From an uncultured Collinsella sp. (GTDB lineage: Bacteria; Actinomycetota; Coriobacteriia; Coriobacteriales; Coriobacteriaceae), in NCBI GenBank assembly GCA_900541045.1, contig UQID01000016.1, forward strand, positions 1 to 58,323: a stretch of DNA of 58,323 bases. Direction: 5' to 3'. Below are positions 7,390 to 15,935 of the stretch, in pieces. Each line of letters starts with the position of its first letter. Within the stretch, counting starts at the first letter, position 1. The position numbers were made by a program, and so were the translations under genes. The notes beneath the pieces were generated by a model that worked only from the letters and a program-made list of their open reading frames with translations, made no database searches and was not told the origin of the DNA.

Positions 7390-9159
7390 CTACAGTCGCT
7401 CATATGCCCTCTTCACGAGCTCACCCATTAGCCTCCTGCGCTGACCGAGGAAGTCCTCGTAATCAAGCTCTTCGAATCCGAGGGGCAGGGCGTGCTCCTC
7501 GCAGTTGCGGCGGTATTCGTCCTCGCCCAGGGCTTCACGGTACTTCCTGACGTACTCGCTCGGCGCGTCGTCCGAGATGTAGATGTTGTTCTGGTAGTCA
7601 ACGAGGGTGAAGTTGCCTCGGTTGCTGCGCTGCGAAAGGTAGCCCTTGGCCTTCAGGTAGTTATCTGGGAACAGATGGTGCTTGTCCAGGGCCTTCTTGG
7701 AGCCCGACGAACCGGTATGCAGCAGCTGAGAAAGAGGAGCCGTGCTGAACAGCACCTTGGCACCGAGCACGACCTGAGCCGCGACGAAGCCCCACCAGGT
7801 CGGGCCCGCCGCCTCGTTTGCGTCGAGGGAGCTGGGCAGCGTGATGGAGAAATAATCGTCCGTCATGATGGCGGCGAGCCTACGGTCGAAGTACGCCCGG
7901 AACTCATCGGCGGTCTCAAGGCGCGAGACGTCGTTAAGCTGCTGCTCGAACTCGGATTCGAAGGACCCCACATAGAGCCCCGTTATGGCTGCGGCGAAAT
8001 ACCAGCGCCGCACGAGCCTGCGCACAGCCAACGGCTCCATACCGAACTCGTAGCGCCCGATAAGGTAAAACGCATAACAGAACATGAGCGCATTGCCCGA
8101 CCCCACCTGGTCGGAACAGACATAGCCCGCCTCCGCCAGCGTGTTGATGAAGGCATGCCAGTTGTTCAAGTCGAGCACGAGATCGAGGGCGCGACCGAAC
8201 GTGGCAAAGTTCTCGGCCCGCGTCTCGGGCGTCGTTTCCTTTGTCTTGAGATCTCGCCCGCGAAGAATCTGGTAGGCATAACGCAGGCGACCCCTCTTGA
8301 ACCCCACGCCCACCGTGGCGCGAATGATATGCGTCGGCGAGACGGTCATGAGCGGGTTGTACGAGGTGCCCTTTGCGGGCGCATGGCTCATGGCGCAGAA
8401 CTCCTCTATGCGCTCCCTCATGGCAGGTTCGTAGACCGAAAGCAGGGTCATGATGAAGTCATCCTGCTTAAGCGCCTGCCCTTGCGAGTTCACACGCACG
8501 AAGATGTCCGATACGGTCTCCTCGTCAGCCGATTCGGAAATCTCCAGCGTCGGCAGAAGATAGCGCTCAAGCCCGAGTAATGCGTTGAGCCCGCTCTCGA
8601 CGGCGTCCTCGCCGCCATCGTCGAGTTCGGGTTCTCCCTTTTTGGCATTCGCCTCGTTAAGGCGCTTGATGAACGCCCTGCGATAGGCGCTCAGCTTGTT
8701 GTCGTGGTTCGCCGCGAAGGCCTCGGATACGTCGGGCACATAGCGCGAATCCTTCTCGGTCGAGGCATCGGCATTCTTGAATGAGCGTGCGACGGGGTCG
8801 TAGGCGATCTTCACCGTTCGCTCCCTGAAGTTCTTGTCTCGCACGGGTACGCCGTACAGAGAGCTCAAGAGGGCAGTGAGCCTCTGCTGTCCGTCGATGA
8901 CAAGGGACTTGGGGACGGCATACACCTTTTGGTTCGAGCCTATGGCAGACTTCTTGCCCGCATCATCGCTCGGAGAGTCCCACAGCATCACATAGCCGAT
9001 AGGGTATCCGCGAAGCATGGAATCAAGCAGATCGCGAACCTTTTCATTGCCCCACACGAAAGGCCGTTGCAGATCAGGCAGGCCAATCTTGCCCGTCTGA
9101 ACATCCTTCAGGATGTTACCGACCTCCAGCGATATGGGATTGTAGATAGAGTTGGGCAC
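7390..9159 (-). CDS. DUF262 / HNH (GmrSD-like) nuclease family protein
   Basis: A 589-residue protein of the family that includes the GmrSD and BrxU modification-dependent restriction enzymes. The N-terminal DUF262 domain has LQRPFVWGNEKVRDLLDSML and the signature DGQQR (89-93), a ParB-like nucleotide-handling motif. The C-terminal part holds DKHHLFP near 500 and a downstream GNFTLVDYQNN block, fitting the DUF1524-like His-Asn-His nuclease fold. Its GTG start overlaps the stop of the MmeI-like gene by one base (TAGTG), so the two are translationally coupled. It probably acts as a DNA-cleaving partner or independent type IV enzyme in the same defence unit. Confidence 0.85.
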   Translation of the reverse strand: MPNSIYNPISLEVGNILKDVQTGKIGLPDLQRPFVWGNEKVRDLLDSMLRGYPIGYVMLWDSPSDDAGKKSAIGSNQKVYAVPKSLVIDGQQRLTALLSSLYGVPVRDKNFRERTVKIAYDPVARSFKNADASTEKDSRYVPDVSEAFAANHDNKLSAYRRAFIKRLNEANAKKGEPELDDGGEDAVESGLNALLGLERYLLPTLEISESADEETVSDIFVRVNSQGQALKQDDFIMTLLSVYEPAMRERIEEFCAMSHAPAKGTSYNPLMTVSPTHIIRATVGVGFKRGRLRYAYQILRGRDLKTKETTPETRAENFATFGRALDLVLDLNNWHAFINTLAEAGYVCSDQVGSGNALMFCYAFYLIGRYEFGMEPLAVRRLVRRWYFAAAITGLYVGSFESEFEQQLNDVSRLETADEFRAYFDRRLAAIMTDDYFSITLPSSLDANEAAGPTWWGFVAAQVVLGAKVLFSTAPLSQLLHTGSSGSKKALDKHHLFPDNYLKAKGYLSQRSNRGNFTLVDYQNNIYISDDAPSEYVRKYREALGEDEYRRNCEEHALPLGFEELDYEDFLGQRRRLMGELVKRAYERL

Positions 9160-11984
9160 TATAGTTCACCGACCTTCTTGGCGTACAGGTTGAAAAGATG
9201 GGCGACTATCTTCTCCTCGTCCCCGCCGAAGTCGACGCCATAGGCGGCTTCGACGGCATCGTCGAGCGCCTTGTGCGCTGTCATCAGCTCGGGGAAGAAC
9301 GTCTCGTTCTTGGGATCGTACATGTCCGCGAGCGTCGCACCTTCTTGGGCATCCCGGGCGTCGAGCACGGCTTGGGCGCAACGCTCGACTTCCTCGCGTT
9401 GGGATTCCGTGGGCTCGGGCCAGACGAAGTTGTTGCAATCAATATTGGCCGAATACTGGTAATCGTCCTTCAATCTTCCGGTTACGATCCTAACCCATGC
9501 ATTATGGAATTGAGATTGCAGAATGCCATAGTGATAGAGAGAAGCATTGGGTATCAATCTAACCTTGTTGCTGCAAAATATCTCTGGACCAACAAAGCCC
9601 ATTGGAACACGTTTCCGTCTGCTTGAAGACACCTCTGGGATGATGATGGAACTTCCCTCGGGCATGTTCTCAACGTGAAATCTCGTTGGCTTATCTGCTA
9701 TTTTTCGGGTTCCAGCGCTTTTACTTGCAAGCCTGTATTCACGAACCTGTTCTACTCTCTTTCTGCACTCAGGAAGCTGCTTTAAATCTGAGAAGGTTGC
9801 CTCCCCAAGCCACAGGCACCAGCGATGATAGCCATGAATGAACTCTTTTGATCCAAGCCATGGATGGAAGAAGCCTTCGGCCTTTGGCTCTTTCTTCAGG
9901 AAATCGTCTTTCTCCTCATCGGTAAACAGGTAGAATCCCCCATCAATAGGTTTATTTCCGATGCCCATTTCGGGAACATCACAAATAGGCTTGCTGCGGC
10001 TGTAGATGAATACATCAGGGGCGTCTTTCAGATACGCATTGATTCGAGCCGTGGGAATCTGTTCTTCGTCGCTGTCCGGGGTCGCGTGGTAGAAGAGCGT
10101 CTTGGTCCCCGACTCGCGGGAGAACCCGACGATGACACAGAACACGTGTGCCTTGTCCGCAGCCTCGTTGTCCCACCTGAACGTGTTGTGCGCGAAGTCG
10201 ATGTGGATACCCAGGTCGTGCAGGGGTTTCCAGAGGTTGGCGACCTGCTCGCCCTGACATATCGAGTTGGTCGAGACCAGGGCGCAGCGCGTGCGCTTCC
10301 CTTGCGTGAACCTCGCGGCCTTCATGTACCAGGCCCCGCAGTAGTCGATGTTGCCCGCGTTCTTCGCGCCGTCGAAGACCTCAAGGAGCTCCGCCTTCTG
10401 CTCCTTGGACTGGTTGCGGGCCCCAAGGAAGGGCGGATTGCCCACGAGGTACGTGAGGTCATCGGGGAACACCTCGGACCAATCGGCCTTGAGGGCGTTG
10501 CCCTCATGGAGGTTGCTGAGGCTCCTGAGCGGCAGGAAGTCGAAGTCGTAGTCGACGTATATCTCCTGCGTCTTTCGGAGCATCTGCTCCTCGGTGATCC
10601 AAAGGGCGGTCTTGGCGACCGAGACGGCGAAGTCGTTTATCTCGATGCCGTACAGCTGGTCCAGGGACACGCGGACAGGGCTGTCCTGCGCAACGACGAG
10701 GGACGTCTGCCCCGCGTTGCCGGTCTCCTCGCTGAGCTCGTCCTCGATGATTCGGTTTTCGATGGTGCGCAGCTGCCGGTACGCCTCGGTAAGGAAGTTG
10801 CCCGAGCCGCATGCCGGGTCTCCGATGGTGATGGAGGCCACCTTGTCGTGCAGCCTCGCCAGGGCCTGCTTGCGCTTGGCAGCTGTCTTCTCGCCCTCGG
10901 CCTCGTGGAGTTCGTCCCACAGCTCGTCGAGGAAGAGCGGCTTGAGGCAGCGCTCGATGTTCTCGACGCTCGTGTAGTGCATGCCCCCGGCGTGGCGCGT
11001 CTCGGGGTTCAGCGTGCCCTCGAACACGCCGCCGAAGATGACGCCCGAGATCTCGCGCCAATCGAAGTCCTGGGACGCGTCGGTGATGGCCTCGAGAATC
11101 TCCGGGGTCATCTGTGGGACGATGATGGAGGAGTCGGCGAACAGACCGCCGTTCACGTAGGGGAAGGCCGCGAGGTCCTCGTCCATGTACTCGTCCCTCT
11201 GCTCTAGGGGCGTGTCGATCGTCTCAAACAAATCGACCAGTTTTCGGCGGAGCTTCGCGGGGTCACCCTCGCAGTACCTGCCGAACGCCTGGTGCGATTG
11301 CAGGAGGTCGGCGTCCTCGGCGTAGAGCAGGAAGATGATTCGGGTGATGAGCAGTTGAGCGAGCGCTGCTCCTCCTGCGCGCTCGTCCTTCTCCTCGATG
11401 TGGTGGTACTGCTTGGCGAGGGCATCGTAGAGTCTGGAGACGTAGGCCCCGGCCTCGATGGAGAGCTGCTGCTCCTTGTGCAGGCGGCTCGTCTCGTTGG
11501 AGGTCAGGAAGGAGAGAAGGTACAGGCTGTCCTGGAGCTCTTCGAGGGAGAACTCCTGCACGGTATCCTCGGGCCGCTCGTTGTCGAGGTCGTAGAGACG
11601 GAAGGTCCCGAAGTTGCACGTCATCACCCAGCGGGGGCGCTCGGAGTACGGCAGGTGCCGCGCGTACCACATGGCCTGCTGGAGCGGCGTCTCCATGCCG
11701 CCGTTTCTGGGCTCGGGCTTGTCGAGGTCGATACCCCACGACTTCTGCTCGCACAGGAAGTTGTGGTCGGAGACGAACACGTCGATGCGGCGGCCTCTCA
11801 CCTTCCGCTCGAAGTCGACGAAGCTGTCTATGGTGTTGGACGGGATGCCCAGGACGTTGATGAGCAGATCTACCCAGAACTTTTGCGTGTCCTGCTGCTC
11901 GTTGTTGGAGCCCGCGGGGATGGCGGCAAGGCGCTTCTGCCACCGCTTGACGAACTCTTTTGCCTCTTTCTTGCTGGCAGGCAT
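9159..11984 (-). CDS. MmeI-like (type IIL/IIG) restriction-modification enzyme
   Basis: A 941-residue single-chain enzyme that should both methylate and cut DNA (MmeI has 919 residues). An N-terminal PD-(D/E)XK nuclease motif is intact: D68, E79 and K81 in RRIDVFVSDHNFLCEQKS. The gamma-class adenine methyltransferase core follows, with motif I DPACGSGNF near 388 and motif IV NPPF near 515. The target-recognition region should lie at about 640-850, and this stretch is visibly lower in GC than the rest. ATG 11984 follows AGGAGG at good spacing. The stop overlaps the DUF262 gene start. There is no separate specificity or nuclease subunit, as expected for this class. Confidence 0.88.
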   Translation of the reverse strand: MPASKKEAKEFVKRWQKRLAAIPAGSNNEQQDTQKFWVDLLINVLGIPSNTIDSFVDFERKVRGRRIDVFVSDHNFLCEQKSWGIDLDKPEPRNGGMETPLQQAMWYARHLPYSERPRWVMTCNFGTFRLYDLDNERPEDTVQEFSLEELQDSLYLLSFLTSNETSRLHKEQQLSIEAGAYVSRLYDALAKQYHHIEEKDERAGGAALAQLLITRIIFLLYAEDADLLQSHQAFGRYCEGDPAKLRRKLVDLFETIDTPLEQRDEYMDEDLAAFPYVNGGLFADSSIIVPQMTPEILEAITDASQDFDWREISGVIFGGVFEGTLNPETRHAGGMHYTSVENIERCLKPLFLDELWDELHEAEGEKTAAKRKQALARLHDKVASITIGDPACGSGNFLTEAYRQLRTIENRIIEDELSEETGNAGQTSLVVAQDSPVRVSLDQLYGIEINDFAVSVAKTALWITEEQMLRKTQEIYVDYDFDFLPLRSLSNLHEGNALKADWSEVFPDDLTYLVGNPPFLGARNQSKEQKAELLEVFDGAKNAGNIDYCGAWYMKAARFTQGKRTRCALVSTNSICQGEQVANLWKPLHDLGIHIDFAHNTFRWDNEAADKAHVFCVIVGFSRESGTKTLFYHATPDSDEEQIPTARINAYLKDAPDVFIYSRSKPICDVPEMGIGNKPIDGGFYLFTDEEKDDFLKKEPKAEGFFHPWLGSKEFIHGYHRWCLWLGEATFSDLKQLPECRKRVEQVREYRLASKSAGTRKIADKPTRFHVENMPEGSSIIIPEVSSSRRKRVPMGFVGPEIFCSNKVRLIPNASLYHYGILQSQFHNAWVRIVTGRLKDDYQYSANIDCNNFVWPEPTESQREEVERCAQAVLDARDAQEGATLADMYDPKNETFFPELMTAHKALDDAVEAAYGVDFGGDEEKIVAHLFNLYAKKVGEL

Positions 11985-12052
11985 ACCGGACCTCCTGCGT
12001 CGTTGTCACTTTCGGACAATTTTAAGGGGTAAAAGCCCTCTTCCAAGCGGAA

Positions 12053-12132
12053 GGGCGAGTTTTCAACGGCCCACGGTGTCGCAGGGTCCCAGGCGAAACC
12101 CGAAGACGCCGGGGGCTGTTGGAAACTCGCCC
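12053..12132. repeat. Large imperfect palindrome A (80 bp)
   Basis: Outer arms 12053-12067 and 12118-12132 pair over 15 bp with one T/G wobble. Inside, GCCCACGGTGTC and GACGCCGGGGGC pair imperfectly and a short GGGT/ACCC stem closes the tip. It shares the basal motif GTTTTCAAC ... GTTGGAAAC with palindrome B, 22 bp away. Confidence 0.75.
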
Positions 12133-12154
12133 ATCTCACAGCAGCGTCACCCTA

Positions 12155-12223
12155 GGTTTTCAACGCTTTTCATGGCCGAAGGGCTTCTTATAAGCCCGTA
12201 GGCTGTGGGAAGCGTTGGAAACC
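12155..12223. repeat. Large imperfect palindrome B (69 bp)
   Basis: Arms GGTTTTCAACGCTT (12155-12168) and AAGCGTTGGAAACC (12210-12223) pair with one wobble at the same position as in palindrome A. The tip is a GGGCTT/AAGCCC stem. The two elements share the basal motif but differ inside while keeping the fold. Confidence 0.75.
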
Positions 12224-12306
12224 GGACTTTGGGCATAGCCCTTCACAAAAAAATTTTCTACCCAAATTCTACCCAACTGACGTTAACGATGCCCTTATAT
12301 AAGAAA

Positions 12307-12338
12307 GCAGGTCAGACGATTTATACCGTCTGACCTGC
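12307..12338 (-). terminator. Terminator of tRNA-Arg
   Basis: Perfect 12-bp stem (12307-12318 with 12327-12338) just downstream of the tRNA 3' end. On the minus strand it is followed by TTTCTTATATAA. Confidence 0.8.
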
Positions 12339-12347
12339 ATTTACTTC

Positions 12348-12423
12348 TGGTGCCCCCGGGCGGATTCGAACCGTCGACACCCGCTTTAGGAGAGCGGTGC
12401 TCTATCCCCTGAGCTACGGAGGC
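12348..12423 (-). tRNA. tRNA-Arg (anticodon CCT)
   Basis: The minus strand folds as a complete cloverleaf: acceptor GCCTCCG pairs with CGGGGGC, the D-arm is GCTC...GAGC, the anticodon stem is CCGCT/AGCGG with loop CTCCTAA (anticodon CCT, reading AGG), and the T-loop is GTTCGAATC. The discriminator is A and the CCA end is encoded (12348-12350). The variable loop is short. It borders the defence island on the side where integration at a tRNA 3' end would occur, although no integrase or duplicated tRNA end is visible. Confidence 0.95.
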
Positions 12424-12590
12424 ATGTTGTACTAGTGTAGCAGATTTACCCCTTTGCCATGTAGCGCATGGCCACTCATCGAGAAGGCTCTATAGCGAAT
12501 AGTTTCCGAGGGCAATCCTCAATATCGGAAAGAATAACCCGGAATAACGCGAAATAATGGGACAAGCTTTCCCAACTGGCCCTCAAAAGG

Positions 12591-12632
12591 AAAATGCATC
12601 CCGGAATGAGAGCAAATTCCGGGATGCATTTT
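12591..12632 (-). terminator. Terminator of the man PTS operon
   Basis: Perfect 17-bp stem (12591-12607 with 12616-12632) with T-runs on both sides, 21 bp after the manO stop. It could work in both directions. Confidence 0.85.
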
Positions 12633-12652
12633 CCGCCATCTATCGCCAACGA

Positions 12653-13051
12653 TTAGCTGTCTCTGTGGAAAAGGCTCTTGATGGCAGCGGGGATGCTCTT
12701 GGCGCCCTTGGCCGTCACATCGATAAAGTCGGGCGAACGCACGAGCTTATCCTCGTCCACATACTTACGGACCGCGCGCAACGTCTCTTTGTCGTCGCGC
12801 GTCGAAAACGTAAAGTGACCGTTGTCCTTGGTGAAGATGGCAAAACGCGTGATCTTCTTGGTGCCGCGCAAAACCTCGGCGGCAATATAGTCGACCTCGT
12901 CCCACGGGATTTGAATATAATCCTCGGGATTACGCTCGTTGTAATACTCAAACGCCTTATTGCCCACCATTACATTACCGTGACTGGTAAGCCCCATCAG
13001 GCAGGTTGCCGGCGTTGCCAGATCGACCGTGCTGTTCTGAGATTGCGCCAT
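12653..13051 (-). CDS. manO: ManO / DUF956 family protein of the mannose PTS operon
   Basis: A 132-residue protein matching the DUF956/ManO family found at the end of mannose-class PTS operons in lactic acid bacteria and relatives, where it is thought to modulate operon expression. Visible blocks include DLATPATCLMGLTSHGNVMVG, EDYIQIPWDEVDYIAAEV and FTFSTRDDKETLRAVRKYV. I start it at ATG 13051 (MAQSQNS) rather than the longer GTG form, whose extra residues are encoded by an intergenic hairpin. It is the last gene of manXYZO and is separated from manZ by that hairpin, which may lower its expression. Confidence 0.8.
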   Translation of the reverse strand: MAQSQNSTVDLATPATCLMGLTSHGNVMVGNKAFEYYNERNPEDYIQIPWDEVDYIAAEVLRGTKKITRFAIFTKDNGHFTFSTRDDKETLRAVRKYVDEDKLVRSPDFIDVTAKGAKSIPAAIKSLFHRDS

Positions 13052-13079
13052 GCGCGCCTCGCCCTCCAAATAAAACAAT

Positions 13080-13115
13080 CGGACCGCATCCAGTGTACCC
13101 ACCGGGTGCGGTCCG
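13080..13115 (-). promoter_or_regulatory. Hairpin / attenuator between manZ and manO
   Basis: CGGACCGCATCC (13080-13091) pairs with GGGTGCGGTCCG (13104-13115) with one wobble. On the transcribed minus strand it is followed by ATTGTTTTATTT. It may act as a partial terminator or RNA-stability element that sets manO below manXYZ. Confidence 0.6.
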
Positions 13116-13171
13116 TTTCAATGGCTCAAAAGCCCTTGCCTAGCAATTCTCGGTCTTAAGCCGAAACGTGC

Positions 13172-14092
13172 TTACATGAAGCCGCAGACGCGACCGATGA
13201 TGCCGATGGCGAAGAGAGCCAGGATGATGACGATCGGGCTGACCTTCTTCTTGAGGAGCTTGCAGACCAGCAGGGTCAGGCACACGGCGGCAAGGCCGGG
13301 GATGAGCTGATCGAGGTTGGCCTGAAGCGTGGTGACCTTCACCTGATCAAGGGCGTTAGCACCGATGGAGTTATACATCGTCAGTGCTTCCTTGACACCC
13401 TCAGAACCGGAGGGCAGGTTAGCCCAGTCGATAAAGGCGCCAGCAGACTGCGTGACCTTGGAGACGACCGGGGTGAAGGAGATGGACACCCAGCGCTCGA
13501 CCAGGGCGCCGATGATGAACATACCCAGGATGGAAGCACCCTCGGTGACCTTGCCCATCAGACCGCCGGAGAGGTCCTTGGCGATGGAGGAGCCGACCTT
13601 GTAGCCAAACTCCTGCGTGTACCACAGGAAGGCGTAACGGATGATGTTCCACGCGAAGAAGAACAGCAGCGGACCGGCGATGCTGCCGGACAGGGCCAGG
13701 GAAGCGCCCAGAGCGCCCAGAATCGGGCGAAGGGTGAACCAGAAGGCGGGGTCGCCGACGCCGGCGAGCGGGCCCATCATACCGACCTTGACGCCCTGAA
13801 TGGCGACGTCGTCAATCGGAGCACCGTTGGCGCGCTCCTCCTCGAGAGCGAGGGTAACGCCAATGACGGGGGCGGAAACATAAGGGTGGGTGTTATAGAA
13901 CTCCAGGTGGCGCTTAAGAGCGGCAATCTGGTCATCCTTGCTGGTGTAGAGCTTCTTGATCGCAGGGATCATTGCGAAGCACCAGCCGCCGTTCTGCATA
14001 CGCTCGTAGTTCCACGAGCCCTGAAGGAACTGATGACGGAAGCAAACCTTCTTGCGGTCAGCCTTGGTGAGCTGAATCTTGTTCTCTGCCAT
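13172..14092 (-). CDS. manZ: Mannose-family PTS system, EIID component
   Basis: A 306-residue membrane component of the mannose/fructose/sorbose PTS family, which forms the sugar channel with EIIC. The N-terminal FRHQFLQGSWNYERMQNGGWCF and the later EEERANGAPIDDVAIQGVKVGMMGPLAGVGDP are typical of EIID. The C-terminal third is hydrophobic, with the end LALFAIGIIGRVCGFM. Start ATG 14092 follows a GGGGAG stretch; the GTG at 14101 has a poorer context. It is preceded by manY and followed by the hairpin and manO. Confidence 0.93.
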   Translation of the reverse strand: MAENKIQLTKADRKKVCFRHQFLQGSWNYERMQNGGWCFAMIPAIKKLYTSKDDQIAALKRHLEFYNTHPYVSAPVIGVTLALEEERANGAPIDDVAIQGVKVGMMGPLAGVGDPAFWFTLRPILGALGASLALSGSIAGPLLFFFAWNIIRYAFLWYTQEFGYKVGSSIAKDLSGGLMGKVTEGASILGMFIIGALVERWVSISFTPVVSKVTQSAGAFIDWANLPSGSEGVKEALTMYNSIGANALDQVKVTTLQANLDQLIPGLAAVCLTLLVCKLLKKKVSPIVIILALFAIGIIGRVCGFM

Positions 14093-14108
14093 ATGTATCA
14101 CTCCCCTC

Positions 14109-14927
14109 CTACTCGTAATCGTTCAGAATGTCGCCGAGCGGGTCGCCGGAGCCACCGCCCATGCCGCCACCCTGCTTAGCCAGATCCTTAAGGCCAAGGT
14201 AGATGAGGGCAAGGGAGATGCCGATGAGGCCAAGGGCGATCAGCGTGAGCTGAGGGATGGCAGCAAGGACAAAGCCGAGGATGAAGAACGGCCAGGTCTC
14301 CTTGGTGGCCATCATGTTGATGACCATGGCGTAACCGACGGAAGCGACCATGCCGCCGCCGACAGCCATGCCGCCGGACAGCCAGTCGGGCATAGCGTTA
14401 AGCGCGTTGGTAACAGCCTCGGCCGGGATGATGCACAGAAGCACTGCCGGGATGGCGATACGAAGACCCTGCATGAGGATAGCAGCGTACTGCCAGCGCT
14501 CGATGCCGGCGAAGTCGCCCTTCTCGGCGCAACCGTCCATGGCGTGAGCGATAGCGGTAGCCAGGGTACGGCAGATCATGGTCAGGAACAGACCAGCGAC
14601 CGACAGAGGCACGGCGACGGCGATAGCGGCGGTAACGGCCTTGGCCGAATCGGTGGCGCCACCGTTGAGGGCGAGCACCATGATGATCGAAGAAGCGACC
14701 GAGGCCAGGGCGGCGTCAGGCGCGACGGCGGCGCCGACGTTAGCCCAGCCAAGGGCCATCATCTGGAGCGAACCGCCCAGGAGGATGCCCTCCTGAAGGT
14801 GACCGGTTACGAGACCGATAAGCGTGCATGCCACGAGCGGCTGATGGAACTGGAACTCATCCAGAATGCCTTCCATACCGGCAAGCAACGCGACAATCGC
14901 AACAAGCAGAATAGTGATTGCAGACAT
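14109..14927 (-). CDS. manY: Mannose-family PTS system, EIIC component
   Basis: A 272-residue integral membrane permease (EIIC, sorbose/mannose type) that binds and translocates the sugar. It starts MSAITILLVAIVALLAGMEG and contains the family segment FQFHQPLVACTLIGLVTGHLQEG, followed by GGSLQMMALGWANVGAAVAPDAALASV. About eight to nine hydrophobic stretches are visible. The C-terminus is a Gly-rich tail ending DILNDYE. Upstream manX and downstream manZ lie within 20 bp, so all three are cotranscribed. Confidence 0.94.
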   Translation of the reverse strand: MSAITILLVAIVALLAGMEGILDEFQFHQPLVACTLIGLVTGHLQEGILLGGSLQMMALGWANVGAAVAPDAALASVASSIIMVLALNGGATDSAKAVTAAIAVAVPLSVAGLFLTMICRTLATAIAHAMDGCAEKGDFAGIERWQYAAILMQGLRIAIPAVLLCIIPAEAVTNALNAMPDWLSGGMAVGGGMVASVGYAMVINMMATKETWPFFILGFVLAAIPQLTLIALGLIGISLALIYLGLKDLAKQGGGMGGGSGDPLGDILNDYE

Positions 14928-14945
14928 GTATCGGACCCTCCTTTA

Positions 14946-15935
14946 CTATGCTTGAGCGGCCAGTTCGGCCTTAGCTTTCTTCAACATGGCGTCGAGATCC
15001 TCGGAGGAATCCGAAGGAACCTTGCGGACCTCGAACTTGACGCCCTTAGCCTTGAGGGCCTCGAGAGTCTTAACGTCGTCATCGCCCATAGCAACGGCGT
15101 TGGTGACGACGACCTTGCCCTTGGAGTGAGCCATGGAACCGATGTTGACTTCCTTGATGTCGACGCCGGCCTCGATGGCCTTGAGCAGATCCTGCGGATT
15201 CTCGAAGAGCAGCATGGCCTTGGTGTCACCAAAGCGCGTGTCCTTGACGACCTCGGCCATCTTCTTGATGGGAACGACGTTGGCATGGACTCCCGGAGGG
15301 GCAGCCTGCTCGATCATGGTCTTGCGGAGCTCGTCGTGAGCAACGCCGTCGGAAACCACGATGATGCGGTTGGGGTTGATCTGCTTGGTCCACGTGGTGG
15401 CCACCTGACCATGCAGCAGACGGGTGTCGATACGGACGTGGGCAATCTTGATGTGCCCATCGCCGATGACCGTTCCCGGAGGGATGGCGCCTGCAGGAGC
15501 AGCGGCGGCCGCAGCCGGCTTCTTCTCCTCGGGCTCCAGAGACTCGGGCTTGACGCGCACGCCAGCCTTAGCCTCAGTCACGAGATGTTTTGCGATCGCA
15601 TGTGCAGTGTTCTTTGCGTCAAAGCGCTGCGAATATGCCTCGATGAGCATAGGCAGGTTGACACCGGTGACGATAGCCCAGGAATCGTGGCCCTCGATGA
15701 GCCCGCTGATCTGGTTGAACGGCGTGCCGCCCCACAGATCAACGAGGAAGAGCACCTGCTCCTGGTCCTCGAAGGAAGCGACTGCTTCCTCGACCTTGGC
15801 ACGGAAATCGTCGGGGCCCATGCTCGGCTCGAGCGAGACCACGGCAACAGACGGCTGATCGCCAAAGACCATCGAGCCCGTCTGCTTGATTCCAGCTGCC
15901 AAGTCCCCGTGGCTAGCAAGAACAATACTTACCAT
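14946..15935 (-). CDS. manX: Mannose-family PTS system, fused EIIAB component
   Basis: A 329-residue cytoplasmic phosphotransfer protein. The EIIA domain has the phosphoacceptor His in VLASHGDLA (about residue 9) and FLVDLWGGTPFNQ. An Ala/Pro-rich linker (about 142-158) joins it to an EIIB domain whose phosphoacceptor His lies in DTRLLHGQVATTW near 174. Phosphate passes from HPr to EIIA, to EIIB, then to the incoming sugar. Start ATG 15935 is 7 bases after AGGAGG; the GTG one codon earlier is less likely. First gene of manXYZO. Confidence 0.95.
   Translation of the reverse strand: MVSIVLASHGDLAAGIKQTGSMVFGDQPSVAVVSLEPSMGPDDFRAKVEEAVASFEDQEQVLFLVDLWGGTPFNQISGLIEGHDSWAIVTGVNLPMLIEAYSQRFDAKNTAHAIAKHLVTEAKAGVRVKPESLEPEEKKPAAAAAAPAGAIPPGTVIGDGHIKIAHVRIDTRLLHGQVATTWTKQINPNRIIVVSDGVAHDELRKTMIEQAAPPGVHANVVPIKKMAEVVKDTRFGDTKAMLLFENPQDLLKAIEAGVDIKEVNIGSMAHSKGKVVVTNAVAMGDDDVKTLEALKAKGVKFEVRKVPSDSSEDLDAMLKKAKAELAAQA

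Noticed and set aside
12348..12423. Complete integrative element bounded by tRNA-Arg
   Set aside because: No integrase and no duplicated tRNA 3' end could be found at the far side of the island within the window, so only proximity can be stated.
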